DNA from: Chloroherpeton thalassium
Lineage (GTDB): Bacteria > Bacteroidota > Ignavibacteria > Kapaibacteriales > UBA2268
Direction: 5' to 3'
Assembly: GCA_020722095.1 (NCBI GenBank)
Contig: DYLM01000006.1
Span: 1 to 51,125, forward strand
Length of the DNA stretch: 51,125 nucleotides
The first letter of the stretch is position 1; each line of letters opens with the position of its first letter. The position numbers and the translations under genes were made by a program. Under the pieces are notes generated by a model that did not search any database, was not told the DNA's origin, and saw only the letters and a program-made list of their open reading frames with translations. Of the stretch, positions 43,688 to 51,125 are shown in pieces.

Positions 43688-45355
43688 TTACAAATAGTCA
43701 CTTGTGATGTCTTTCTGTTGTCGGATTGAATAAAATTTAAACTTGTTTGAAGTTAATTTGGTAGTTATCCTCAAGTTTATCTTGACTCCATATTTAATCA
43801 TCAATTTGTTCAAGTTTGTTATGTCGTCCCCATAAGTAATATATTCTGCCAAACTTGGATTAACAAACAACACAAGTCGGTTTTCTTGATTTGAAATTTT
43901 AAATTTCTTTATCCAATTTTCAATAGTATTGAAAGTAATAAATTTTGATTGTATCTTGCCAGTGCCTTCGCATACAGGACATAAGTCCATTGTTTTTTCT
44001 TCGGCATTCTGATTTACTCTTTGCCGAGTTATTTGCATCAAACAGAGTTGAGTGAGCGGGAAAACGACAACTTTAGCTTTATCAAGAGCCATTTCGCGCT
44101 TCATTTCGTAATAAATCCTACGGCGATGTGCATCATTTTGCATATCAATAAAGTCAATTAATATAATTCCACCGATATCACGCAATCTAATTTGCTTGGC
44201 AATTTCTCGGGCAGCTTCGCTATTGGTCATAAATGAAAGATTTTCTTGCTCTTTTTCTTTGGTACGTCCGCTATTAACATCAACTACAGTCATTGCTTCA
44301 GTTCTATCAAATATTATGTAGCCTCCATTCTTTAGGCTTACTCGACTTTGATAGATTCTATCAATTTCCTTTTGGATGCCAAAAAACTCAAAAATTGGTA
44401 AATTGCCTTGATAAAGTTCAACTTGTTCTGCTAATTTTTTAGAATTTTTTGATAAATAATGAGTAATTTCTTTGTAAAGTTTGTTGGAATTAGTAACAAG
44501 CCTTGAAATACTTGAATTGAAATGATCCCGAACCACACTTTTTGCCAATTCCATATCTTGATAAACTAATTTGGGCGAAGTAGCGTTGGAAATCTTCTGT
44601 TTAATCTCATTCCAAATACTAATAATTTCATTGCAATCATTTGTGATATCCTCGTCACTTTTATTTTCGGATTCTGTCCTGATTATAAATCCAAAATCTT
44701 TAGGAAAATGGCTACGGGCAATCTTCTTTAAACGCACTCTTTCTTTGGAATTGATTATTTTTTTGGATATTCCAATATTTTTGGAGAATGGGAATAAAAC
44801 GATATATCGTCCTGGAATACCAATTTTGGTTGTTACACGCACACCTTTATTAGAGTATGCTTCGCGTATAATTTGAACTAAAATAAATTGTCCTTCGGAT
44901 AAGTTTAACGATATTTCACCTGATGATTTAGTATGGAAACTTGCTTCCGACTTGATAATTGTTGCTTTCCCTTGAATTCGTAGTGCTTCGTTACTTATTT
45001 CATTTTCTACATCATCGTCAGTATCAGATTCGTCACTAATTGTTTCTTCGGGTTCAATTTTCTGATTCTTACTTTGTTTTTTGCCTTTTGGGTCATTTTT
45101 TGGATTTTGTTGGTGCTTGGTCTCAAGAGTTTCGTCAATATCGGAAAAGTGTAAAAAAGCATCTTGTTCTGTGCCGATGTCCACAAAAGCCGCATTTATA
45201 CCTGGTAAAATTTTTGTTACTTTGCCCAGATAAATATTTCCAAGAGATTTTTCTTTTTCGGGATTTTCAAAATATATTTCGGAAAGAGAACCATCAGTAG
45301 TAACAGCAATTTGAATATCATTCAACCGATGGTAAATAATTATTTCTTTATTCAT
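43688..45355 (-). CDS. rng: Ribonuclease G/E family endoribonuclease
   Basis: This is a single-strand endoribonuclease for rRNA and mRNA processing. The 555 residues start with an S1 domain (LGNIYLGKVTKILPGINAAF and EQDAFLHFSDID). That domain is interrupted by a charged insert near 82-130 (PKGKKQSKNQK, EETISDESDTDDD) before it resumes with EGQFILVQIIREAYSNKG. The catalytic region has MTVVDVNSGRTKEKEQENLS and IGGIILIDFIDMQ (about residue 400), and the zinc-link CPVCEGTGKI sits near 460. The RNase E C-terminal scaffold is absent, as expected for RNase G. A TTG at 45361 is also in frame; the ATG at 45355 is preferred. The gene reads away from the SRP RNA gene, about 94 bases downstream of the RNA's U-tract. 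Confidence 0.93.
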   Translation of the reverse strand: MNKEIIIYHRLNDIQIAVTTDGSLSEIYFENPEKEKSLGNIYLGKVTKILPGINAAFVDIGTEQDAFLHFSDIDETLETKHQQNPKNDPKGKKQSKNQKIEPEETISDESDTDDDVENEISNEALRIQGKATIIKSEASFHTKSSGEISLNLSEGQFILVQIIREAYSNKGVRVTTKIGIPGRYIVLFPFSKNIGISKKIINSKERVRLKKIARSHFPKDFGFIIRTESENKSDEDITNDCNEIISIWNEIKQKISNATSPKLVYQDMELAKSVVRDHFNSSISRLVTNSNKLYKEITHYLSKNSKKLAEQVELYQGNLPIFEFFGIQKEIDRIYQSRVSLKNGGYIIFDRTEAMTVVDVNSGRTKEKEQENLSFMTNSEAAREIAKQIRLRDIGGIILIDFIDMQNDAHRRRIYYEMKREMALDKAKVVVFPLTQLCLMQITRQRVNQNAEEKTMDLCPVCEGTGKIQSKFITFNTIENWIKKFKISNQENRLVLFVNPSLAEYITYGDDITNLNKLMIKYGVKINLRITTKLTSNKFKFYSIRQQKDITSDYL

Positions 45356-45456
45356 TTGCAAATATTTAAAATCTTAATACTAAATGAAAATATTGAATTT
45401 TACAATTTTCAATAATGCAAAATACACATTTAGAATTACAAATCAGTCAAAAAAAA

Positions 45457-45551
45457 GGCCAAGTTTGCCATATACATTAAATTAGAACTGACCGTTGCTT
45501 CCTTCCAGACCTGGCGGGGTTGGGTTAAATTTAATTATATGGGACTTGACC
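45457..45551 (-). ncRNA. ffs: Signal recognition particle RNA (small bacterial 4.5S type)
   Basis: On the minus strand the 95-base RNA carries the invariant SRP domain IV sequence: CCAGGTCTGGAAGGAAGCA followed by ACGG, the Ffh-binding and GGAA tetraloop region. The 5' GGTCAAGT pairs with the 3' ACTTGGCC over eight positions, and an inner stem (CCATATA/TATATGG and flanking A/T pairs) closes the hairpin. Eight U residues follow at 45456-45449, giving an intrinsic terminator. No Alu domain is present, as in Gram-negative bacteria. The promoter at 45557-45587 fits a start at 45550 or 45551. Confidence 0.95.
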
Positions 45552-45556
45552 GAATT

Positions 45557-45587
45557 CAAAATTACGGAAAAAATCATAAATAACAAT
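45557..45587 (-). promoter_or_regulatory. Bacteroidota-type promoter for the SRP RNA
   Basis: On the minus strand ATTG (45587-45584), a 19-base spacer and TAATTTTG (45564-45557) match the TTG-N19-TAnnTTTG pattern. The distance to the predicted 5' end of the SRP RNA is about six bases, which is the expected spacing. Confidence 0.7.
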
Positions 45588-45689
45588 AATAAACAGAAAA
45601 TTAACTTAACAATTTATTAATTCATAAGAAAAATTTAGTTAGTTTTTTGGAAAGAGGAGGTAGTCAAATAAGTTAGATTTTTGATTTTT

Positions 45690-45794
45690 TCACATCATTT
45701 TATGTACATTCGTAGGCGTTGAATCTCCAACCTCTTTGATAAGGGATTCAATTTTAGTGCAAAAGACGAATGCCATTTTTAGCTTCTCACCCAT
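45690..45794 (-). CDS. Possible small open reading frame (34 residues), uncertain
   Basis: Within the 350-base gap between the SRP RNA and secD, the minus strand encodes MGEKLKMAFVFCTKIESLIK followed by EVGDSTPTNVHKMM. The composition is protein-like, but there is no clear ribosome-binding site and no homology I recognise. It could be a decayed fragment or chance. The rest of 45588-45819 shows no other feature. Confidence 0.2.
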   Translation of the reverse strand: MGEKLKMAFVFCTKIESLIKEVGDSTPTNVHKMM

Positions 45795-45819
45795 TTTTTA
45801 TCCTTAATTATTAAATAAA

Positions 45820-45850
45820 TTTGTTATTTGATAGAAAAAAGTTAAATTTG
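45820..45850 (+). promoter_or_regulatory. Bacteroidota-type promoter for secDF
   Basis: TTTG (45820-45823), a 19-base spacer and TAAATTTG (45843-45850) match the consensus exactly. Transcription would begin near 45857, leaving a leader of about 45 bases before the SecD start. Confidence 0.65.
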
Positions 45851-45901
45851 TAGTTCGTAAAAAAATGAAAATTAATTTTTAGGATATATTGGAGGTACTC
45901 T

Positions 45902-48010
45902 TTGAAAAAGGTATTAGGCAAAATTATATTGGTTGCGATAACGCTGATAGCTGCACTTGCTATGCTGTATCCAACTTATAAAGCCAACAATTTAGAAAAA
46001 ATCCAAAAAGAATACTTGGCAAAAGCAAAACAAGCCAAGAATTCTTCCGATTCGCTTGCTGTTATTGAAGCATTCCAAAAGCAATATGGCGAAGCTTTGA
46101 TGAAAGCAAAAAATTCACAATTGAAGTTAGGCTTGGATTTACGCGGTGGTATGTACGTTACTTTAGAAGTGGATGTAGCAAAGTTAATCGAAGAAACTGC
46201 AACAAAACAATATGTTGACGACACTTTTATGCAAGTTGTTGAGAAAACAGCTGCCGAAGCTCGCAACACAGAAGATGATGTTATCGACATTTTCTTGAAA
46301 AATTTCAACGCTATTGCTCGTCCAAAAGGCAAATCACTTATTTCTTACTTTGACTTTGGTAATGTTCGTGATTTGAGTGAAGAAAAAATCATCGAGAAAT
46401 TACGCAACGACCAAAAACAAGCAATCGACCAAGCATTAGAAGTATTGCGTCAACGTATTGACCAATATGGTGTTGCAGAACCAAACATTCAAAAGCAAGG
46501 TGCAACTCGTATTGTTATGGAATTGCCAGGTGTTTCAAATGTTGCAGATATGAGAAGTTTGCTCTCTACTACTGCTCGTTTGGAGTTCAAATTAGTTAAA
46601 AACAATCGTCAAATTGTAGAATTTTTCTACCGCGTGGATAATTTACTTAAAGGTAAATTAGAGCCAGTTGTCGCTGCTACTGATACAGCAAAAGTAGATA
46701 CAAACAAAGTAGCAAAAGCTGACAAAACAAAAACTACAGCAAAAGTAGATACAACAAAGAAAAAAACTGATTCAACAAAAGTAGCAGCTGATACAACTAA
46801 AAAATCAGATACTACAGACCCTTATGCTGGCTTGCCAAAAGAAGAAGCTGCAAAGAAGTACTTATCTGACCATCCTTTTACAAGATTATTTACAACATAT
46901 TATATGCCTCCACAGAAGAATGCTAATGTAGTGCCTATTTACTACACAGTAAATCAGTTCCCAGAAGGCGAATATATGTTTAAAATTATGGAAGATTCAT
47001 TACCACGCTTCAAAGAAATTATGAATCGTCCCGAAGTAAAAGCTTTGATGCCCGCTGAGTTGGCTATTGCATTTGATGCTAAACCAGACCCAAGATTTGT
47101 GGAACAAAATATCAATGTATTTGATTTTTATTCATTAAAGAAAGAGCCAGAATTAACTGGTGAAGTAATTGTAGATGCTTTGGCTACTTACGATCCATCA
47201 AGCAATTTGCCTGTTGTTACAATGGCAATGAATGCTGATGGTGCCGAAAGATGGAGCAAGATTACTGGTGCTAATTTAAACAAGAGAATTGCAATTGTAT
47301 TGGACGATAGAGTTTATTCAGCTCCAAATGTACAAAGCAAGATAACGGGCGGTAATTCGCAAATTTCTGGTATGAGTAGTCCCGAAGAAGCAAGATTATT
47401 AGAAATCGTATTAAAAGCGGGTGCATTAAAAGCTCCAGTAGAAATTATAGAAGAGAGAATAGTTGGTCCATCACTTGGTGAAGACTCAATCCGCAATGGT
47501 ATAACCGCAAGTGTAATCGCAGTGATTTTAGTTGTTCTTTATATGGCAATGTATTATTCCACTGGTGGTGTTTATGCAGACATCGCAGTTGTTTTAAACA
47601 TTGTATTAATATTAGGCATTTTAGCTTCGCTTGGCGGAACTTTAAGTTTGCCTGGTATAGCTGGTATCATCTTAACGCTCGGTATGGCGGTGGATGCCAA
47701 CGTGCTTATTTACGAGCGTATTAGAGAAGAGTTGCACAAAGGACGCAGCTTCAAGTCGGCTTTAGATGAAGGTTTCAGTAAAGCATTAAGCGCCATTTTG
47801 GACTCCAACATCACAACCTTCATCACTGGTTTGATTTTATTCTATTTGGGTAGCGGACCTATTCAAGGTTTTGCTTTAACTTTGATGATTGGTATTTTGA
47901 TGACTTTATTCACAGCGATATTAATTACAAGAGCATTGATAGATATTACTTTAAATGCAGGTAAGGACACAATTAGCTTTGGCGAAAAGAAAATTAAAAC
48001 AATTAAATAA
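45902..48010 (+). CDS. secD: Protein translocase subunit SecD
   Basis: SecD is an inner-membrane component that uses the proton gradient to help protein export through SecYEG. The 702 residues have one N-terminal helix (about 8-26), the periplasmic P1 domain (LKLGLDLRGGMYVTLEVDV, LRQRIDQYGVAEPNIQKQG) and five C-terminal helices. The C-terminal part holds GPSLGEDSIRNGITASV, LTLGMAVDANVLIYERIREE and FITGLILFYLGSGPIQGFA. Residues about 257-313 form an unusual low-complexity K/T/A/D insert (TAKVDTNKVAK, TTKKKTDSTK) inside the P1 region. The start is a TTG with a strong GGAGG six bases upstream (45891-45895), and no ATG exists before the first helix. SecF follows 12 bases later. Confidence 0.96.
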   Translation: MKKVLGKIILVAITLIAALAMLYPTYKANNLEKIQKEYLAKAKQAKNSSDSLAVIEAFQKQYGEALMKAKNSQLKLGLDLRGGMYVTLEVDVAKLIEETATKQYVDDTFMQVVEKTAAEARNTEDDVIDIFLKNFNAIARPKGKSLISYFDFGNVRDLSEEKIIEKLRNDQKQAIDQALEVLRQRIDQYGVAEPNIQKQGATRIVMELPGVSNVADMRSLLSTTARLEFKLVKNNRQIVEFFYRVDNLLKGKLEPVVAATDTAKVDTNKVAKADKTKTTAKVDTTKKKTDSTKVAADTTKKSDTTDPYAGLPKEEAAKKYLSDHPFTRLFTTYYMPPQKNANVVPIYYTVNQFPEGEYMFKIMEDSLPRFKEIMNRPEVKALMPAELAIAFDAKPDPRFVEQNINVFDFYSLKKEPELTGEVIVDALATYDPSSNLPVVTMAMNADGAERWSKITGANLNKRIAIVLDDRVYSAPNVQSKITGGNSQISGMSSPEEARLLEIVLKAGALKAPVEIIEERIVGPSLGEDSIRNGITASVIAVILVVLYMAMYYSTGGVYADIAVVLNIVLILGILASLGGTLSLPGIAGIILTLGMAVDANVLIYERIREELHKGRSFKSALDEGFSKALSAILDSNITTFITGLILFYLGSGPIQGFALTLMIGILMTLFTAILITRALIDITLNAGKDTISFGEKKIKTIK

Positions 48011-48022
48011 GGAAAGAAAGAT

Positions 48023-48967
48023 ATGCAATTATTCGATAAAACAAATATAGATTTCGTATCACTCCGTAAAGTATTCATTAATATTTCAGGGTTAATTTTA
48101 ATCTTGGGTGTTGTTGTTGCTTTTATCTTCCCTCCAGAATTCGGTATCGATTATACTGGTGGTTCGGAAGTGGCTGTTAAATTCAGCAAAAATGTATCAA
48201 CAGATGAGTTGAGAAATGTTATTTCTAATGCTGGATTGAAAAATGCAGAAATTAAATCCTTCGGCGAGGATAATCAATACTTGATTCGTGTTAAAGAATT
48301 TGGTGATGTTCAAATTAAAATTGAATCTGCATTAAGCAAAATTACCAATAATACATTCACAATTCTGAAAGTAGATAAAATTGGAGCAAAAATCGGTGGC
48401 GAAATGCGTATGCAAGCCTTTTTTGCAATCATTTTAGCAATCATAGCTATGCTTATTTACATTGGTTTCCGCTTTGAGTTTGCCTTCGGTTTGGGTGCTA
48501 TGATTGCGTTAGTTCACGATGTTTTCGTAGCCATCACATTCATTATGGTATTCAATGCTTTAGGAATAATGGACTTGGAAATTAATCAATCATTGCTCGC
48601 TGCATTGCTGACCGTTGTGGGTTATTCTGTGAATGATACCGTGATTGTGTTTGACCGCGTTCGTGAAAATCGCGAACTGCACAAAGGTATGAACTTTATT
48701 AAATTGATAAATTTAAGCATCAACGAAACACTCAGCAGAACCGTAAATACGGTGATGACGGTGGTTATCACTTTGGTTGTATTGTTGATATTTGGTGGTC
48801 CAGTTCTTATGGGATTTGCCTTCACTTTATTAGTTGGTATCTTGGTTGGAACATATTCATCAGTTTATATTGCAAGTAATTTCGTAATTTGGTATTTTGA
48901 GAAAATCAAAAAACAAGATTTAGAAACAGGCTGGATTAACGAAAAAAATAAAGTTAAAACAGCATAA
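48023..48967 (+). CDS. secF: Protein translocase subunit SecF
   Basis: SecF partners SecD in proton-driven protein export. The 314 residues carry six predicted helices, the periplasmic P4 domain (GIDYTGGSEVAVKFS near the start) and the conserved stretch LTVVGYSVNDTVIVFDRVRE. The latter is followed by SINETLSRTVNTVMTVVI and FGGPVLMGFAFTLLVGI. AGGAAAG precedes the ATG. Encoding SecD and SecF as two genes differs from the fused SecDF of many Bacteroidota. Directly after the stop lies a diverged copy of the MITE-like repeat. Confidence 0.96.
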   Translation: MQLFDKTNIDFVSLRKVFINISGLILILGVVVAFIFPPEFGIDYTGGSEVAVKFSKNVSTDELRNVISNAGLKNAEIKSFGEDNQYLIRVKEFGDVQIKIESALSKITNNTFTILKVDKIGAKIGGEMRMQAFFAIILAIIAMLIYIGFRFEFAFGLGAMIALVHDVFVAITFIMVFNALGIMDLEINQSLLAALLTVVGYSVNDTVIVFDRVRENRELHKGMNFIKLINLSINETLSRTVNTVMTVVITLVVLLIFGGPVLMGFAFTLLVGILVGTYSSVYIASNFVIWYFEKIKKQDLETGWINEKNKVKTA

Positions 48968-49114
48968 AAAAGACTATCTTATAAATCAGTTAAATGAGAG
49001 AATTGTCATTCCTATGAAAACGAGTTATGATACTTGCCCCTTCTAACAAGAGGGGGGCAGGGGGTGTGTTAAGTGGGAATGCCAACCAATTTGACTATAA
49101 GTTTCTCGTAGTTT
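48967..49114. repeat. Diverged copy of MITE-like element
   Basis: The left end GACTATCTTATAAATCAG and TGTCATTCC (near 49003) parallel the left half of the element at 13674-13806. GGGAATG and TTTGACTATAAG parallel its right half. A C/G-rich insertion (about 49020-49070, with CCCCTTCT-aac-AAGAGGGG) separates them. Similarity is partial, so the copy appears old or chimeric. Confidence 0.5.
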
Positions 49115-49119
49115 ATTTG
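49090..49119 (+). promoter_or_regulatory. Possible promoter for the STAS gene, overlapping the repeat arm
   Basis: TTTG (49090-49093), an 18-base spacer and TTTATTTG (49112-49119) fit the Bacteroidota pattern with one mismatch in the -7 element. The -33 element lies inside the right end of the repeat copy. Confidence 0.35.
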
Positions 49120-49140
49120 TTCATAATTTAAATAGTCCAA

Positions 49141-49503
49141 ATGGAAAATACAAATATTAAATACGAAATATTAGATAATTCTCGGGGCATAGCATTAGTT
49201 TATGCTCCCGAGAAACTTATCGGTGGACGCGAGGCATTTGACTTTGCATCTATCACAAATTTACACGCCCAATTGAATCCTCATTCCGAATTCACTCTTC
49301 AACAACTAATTCTCGACTTAAGTAAAGTAATTGCTTTGAATAGTAGTGGCTTGGGTTCATTAGTAGCACTCCACCGTGAATTAACTGCCAAAAATATTGA
49401 TTTTGCAATATTTAATCCATCAGCAAAAGTGCAAGAAATCTTGAAAATCACTCGATTAGACCAGGTGTTTAAAATTGTAGATAGTCTCGATAATCTAAAA
49501 TAA
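49141..49503 (+). CDS. STAS-domain protein (anti-sigma factor antagonist-like)
   Basis: The 120-residue single-domain cytosolic protein resembles SpoIIAA/RsbV-type partner-switch proteins. The hallmark LILDLSKVIALNSSGLGSLV contains the DLS...NSSGLG loop, where the serine in the SSG position is the usual phosphorylation site. It is followed by an amphipathic helix (ALHRELTAKNIDFAIFN) and KVQEILKITRLDQVFKI. No cognate anti-sigma kinase or phosphatase is encoded nearby, so its partner is elsewhere. It is unrelated at sequence level to the SulP-type STAS remnant at 33307-33594. The ATG is at 49141, downstream of a possible promoter. Confidence 0.87.
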   Translation: MENTNIKYEILDNSRGIALVYAPEKLIGGREAFDFASITNLHAQLNPHSEFTLQQLILDLSKVIALNSSGLGSLVALHRELTAKNIDFAIFNPSAKVQEILKITRLDQVFKIVDSLDNLK

Positions 49504-49570
49504 ATTTTTCAATCTTTTTAAGAATTGCAAATTTTAAAGTCCTTAAAAGATAGTAAAAAATATTAAAAAA

Positions 49571-49586
49571 TACCTAAAATTAGGTA
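49571..49586. promoter_or_regulatory. 16-bp palindrome next to a promoter (possible operator)
   Basis: TACCTAA-AA-TTAGGTA has perfect 7-base arms. It ends one base before the -33 element at 49588, a position suited to a regulator of the membrane-protein gene. The binding protein is unknown. Confidence 0.4.
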
Positions 49587-49587
49587 A

Positions 49588-49617
49588 TTTGTTGTTTATA
49601 TAATTATGGTATTTTTG
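49588..49617 (+). promoter_or_regulatory. Bacteroidota-type promoter for the 290-residue membrane protein
   Basis: TTTG (49588-49591), an 18-base spacer and TATTTTTG (49610-49617) fit the consensus. Transcription would start near 49624. This makes the upstream GTG at 49617 unusable and supports the ATG at 49653. Confidence 0.55.
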
Positions 49618-49652
49618 TGTTTGATAATTTTAATAAAACAAAAATATATAAA

Positions 49653-50522
49653 ATGAAAATTTCTCTAAAAAAGCCGCTTTTGGGAATATTTGCTTTTCTA
49701 ATTGTATTATTTACAATGCCATTAGGACACGCCGCAATGATTGTTATGGAAAATGTCTTTGGCAAAGAAAATGTTTTTTTCGCTGCAGCAATAGTTGGAT
49801 TTTTGGGAGTAATTCTATTAATATTAGGCATTATGTCGAAAAAAAACACACTTGCGACTTTACTTGGTTTGTTTGGAGGTCTGTTTGTATGGACGGGCTG
49901 GATAGAATTTGCTTTTGTATATTACGCAAATAGGTTCGGTGTTGCTCCGCTAATGCTAAACGGAGAAATAGTCACTAAACCAGAGTACCTAATAATGCCC
50001 TCCTCGGTTGGCTTTTGGTCTATCTTTATGATATTTTACTTTTTTGGAAGTAAGTCGGGCTGTAGGTTCTTCAATTGGTTTCAGAAAAAATTGAAATTGT
50101 CAAATATCTTTGAACTGCAACTAACAATAAAGAACAATGCTTTAACAACATTTATGGAAATAATCCTAATTTTATGGACATTTTATTTGGTATTACTATT
50201 TGCTTATGATAATAATTTTTTTGGTGATCGACACCCTATAACTTATATAGTTGCTTATGGTTCGCTTCTTTGGTCGATAATCTTGTTTGTAAAATTGATA
50301 CGAATTCAAACATTTGATTATGCCATTAAATACTCCATTCCTACGGTTATAATATTTTGGAATTTTGTTGAAGTTATGGGTAGGTGGAATTTCTTTAGTG
50401 AATTCTGGATTGAACCTCATAAATATGGATTTGAGTTACTTCTTTTAACTGTAACTTTGATAATTTTAGCATTTATTGGGATATTTTCTACCCGACATAG
50501 AAAACAATTAAGCAGAAATTAA
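49653..50522 (+). CDS. Integral membrane protein of unknown function
   Basis: The product is about 289 residues with seven or eight hydrophobic segments, starting MKISLKKPLLGIFAFLIVLF. Recognisable segments are FFAAAIVGFLGVILLILGIM, TLLGLFGGLFVWTGWIEFAF, SVGFWSIFMIFYFFG, EIILILWTFYLVLLFAY and ELLLLTVTLIILAFIGIFS. Polar residues inside the helices (WTGWIEFAFVYYANR, a C-G-C-R-like loop SKSGCRFF) could be functional, but I do not recognise the family. A GTG start at 49617 is rejected because it overlaps the -7 promoter element. The promoter is adjacent to a 16-bp palindrome, so regulated expression is likely. It is followed by a hairpin-rich stretch and the convergent hicA gene. Confidence 0.7.
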   Translation: MKISLKKPLLGIFAFLIVLFTMPLGHAAMIVMENVFGKENVFFAAAIVGFLGVILLILGIMSKKNTLATLLGLFGGLFVWTGWIEFAFVYYANRFGVAPLMLNGEIVTKPEYLIMPSSVGFWSIFMIFYFFGSKSGCRFFNWFQKKLKLSNIFELQLTIKNNALTTFMEIILILWTFYLVLLFAYDNNFFGDRHPITYIVAYGSLLWSIILFVKLIRIQTFDYAIKYSIPTVIIFWNFVEVMGRWNFFSEFWIEPHKYGFELLLLTVTLIILAFIGIFSTRHRKQLSRN

Positions 50523-50581
50523 ATCAGCGGTTTTTATATCTTTCCTGCTCGTCCCCCTGTGGCGACCCGTAGGAGTCGTAA

Positions 50582-50776
50582 TTATTTTATCTTAATAATA
50601 GGAATTTCTAAATCTTTGCAAATTCCTCTTGCGGTATAGGTATTTATCTCTGTATGACGAGGTATTGTTGATGATTTTCGGCTTTCGGGATTAAAATAAA
50701 CCGAATGTCGGCTGCCTTCTCGTTCTAAAATACAGTTATGTAAGACTAACCAAGCAATTAATTCCTTACGTTTCAT
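50582..50776 (-). CDS. hicA: HicA toxin (mRNA interferase)
   Basis: The 64-residue double-stranded-RNA-binding-fold toxin cleaves mRNA during translation stress. It shows the family pattern MKRKELIAWLVLHNCILERE, then GSRHSVYFNPE with the catalytic histidine, STIPRHTEI near 37-45, and a C-terminal helix (GICKDLEIPI). Its ATG overlaps the HicB stop by four bases (ATGA). Antitoxin-first order is found in many HicBA loci. It converges on the membrane-protein gene upstream; the 59 bases between the stops include a short CGAC/GTCG hairpin (about 50560-50577). Confidence 0.9.
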   Translation of the reverse strand: MKRKELIAWLVLHNCILEREGSRHSVYFNPESRKSSTIPRHTEINTYTARGICKDLEIPIIKIK

Positions 50777-50985
50777 ATATTTACGAGAATGCTTTCTTCT
50801 ATATATTCAGTACCAAGCTCACGGAAATGATGTTCATTCGACTCAACAATCAGCTGAATTGCCTCTTTCAAATTTTCTCGCACTTCCTCAAGTGTTCTTC
50901 CTTGAGTATTAACACCTGACAATTCCTTGACAGTAGCAGCGTACCATCCGTCTATTTTAACTATTTCTGCAGTGAATTTTTTCAT
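50773..50985 (-). CDS. hicB: HicB antitoxin (short form)
   Basis: The 70-residue antitoxin has the partial RNase-H-like HicB fold: FTAEIVKIDGWYAATVKEL and SGVNTQGRTLEEVRENLKEA, with the usual GxxTQG-type turn, then a short acidic tail. It has no C-terminal helix-turn-helix or ribbon-helix-helix DNA-binding domain, so it probably cannot autoregulate by itself. A TTG at 50991 is in frame; the ATG at 50985 is preferred because AGGA lies about eight bases upstream. Coupling to HicA by an ATGA overlap supports a functional pair. Nothing else is visible from 50986 to the window end. Confidence 0.88.
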   Translation of the reverse strand: MKKFTAEIVKIDGWYAATVKELSGVNTQGRTLEEVRENLKEAIQLIVESNEHHFRELGTEYIEESILVNI

Positions 50986-51125
50986 CGACAAATCCTATAT
51001 ATATTTAAGTAAGACTAATTTAGTGAAAAATTATTTTACCTTTTCAGCTCTCGCTTGCGGTGGGCTTTGGATCTTCGCCCCACTAATTGAGTTCAATTAT
51101 AATTCCTAACTCCCAATTCGTAATT

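Noticed and set aside
49617-49652. GTG start for the membrane protein
   Set aside because: It overlaps the -7 promoter element and would place the start upstream of the expected transcript start.
50560-50577. CGAC/GTCG hairpin considered as a terminator between the membrane protein and hicA genes
   Set aside because: The stem is only four bases and the T-rich tract is not directly adjacent, so it is mentioned under hicA but not called as a terminator.

Overview
This is an AT-rich chromosomal window from a Gram-negative bacterium of the Bacteroidota/Chlorobiota (FCB) group. The evidence is type IX secretion (T9SS) sorting domains on two secreted proteins, adjacent DUF1501 and DUF1800 genes, an Omp85-family outer-membrane protein, and several sites matching the Bacteroidota promoter pattern TTG-N18/19-TAnnTTTG. 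SecD and SecF are separate genes. In mainstream Bacteroidota they are usually fused, so a Kapabacteria-, Ignavibacteria- or Chlorobi-like lineage is plausible, but the sequence alone cannot settle this. No phage, conjugative element, rRNA, tRNA or CRISPR array is visible.

Layout. 1-5.6 kb: aconitase and DNA polymerase I, divergent. 5.6-9.5 kb: a minus-strand set of cdsA, thiamine pyrophosphokinase and a TamA/BamA-like protein behind a recognisable promoter. 9.6-10.4 kb: a predicted outer-membrane protein. 10.9-17.3 kb: a probable nitric-oxide response locus, made of an Rrf2/NsrR-type regulator, a quinol-dependent NO reductase, a fusion protein (ferredoxin, DUF1858, DUF2249, substrate-binding-protein fold) and a PepSY-type membrane protein. 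17.3-19.1 kb: an Fbh1-like superfamily I helicase. 19.1-29.4 kb: a minus-strand secretion cluster (OmpA protein, DUF1800, DUF1501, 1671-residue surface protein). 29.6-35.2 kb: an unassigned TIM-barrel-like protein, a secreted phosphoesterase, a SulP/STAS gene remnant, a small hypothetical gene, a VOC protein and an AlkD-like glycosylase. 35.3-43.3 kb: a tightly packed minus-strand operon (rseP, surE, small GMIL-type protein, HDOD protein, MFS transporter, mfd). 43.7-49.0 kb: ribonuclease G, SRP RNA, secD and secF. 49.1-51.0 kb: a STAS protein, an unknown membrane protein and a HicBA toxin-antitoxin pair.

How the genes work together. The most distinctive unit is the NO locus. A near-identical 20-bp inverted repeat lies just upstream of both the regulator and the reductase, which points to autoregulation plus control of norZ. 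The two genes downstream look like redox or iron-sulfur accessory functions. The 19-29 kb cluster looks like one secreted or surface-exposed system that uses both Tat-like and T9SS signals. rseP, surE, mfd, secDF, SRP RNA, cdsA and polA are envelope, translocation and DNA housekeeping functions.

A family of palindromic, MITE-like intergenic elements with ends resembling AGAGGCTGTCTCATAAGTC occurs about five times. Two copies flank the nsrR-norZ pair. No matching transposase gene is present in the window.
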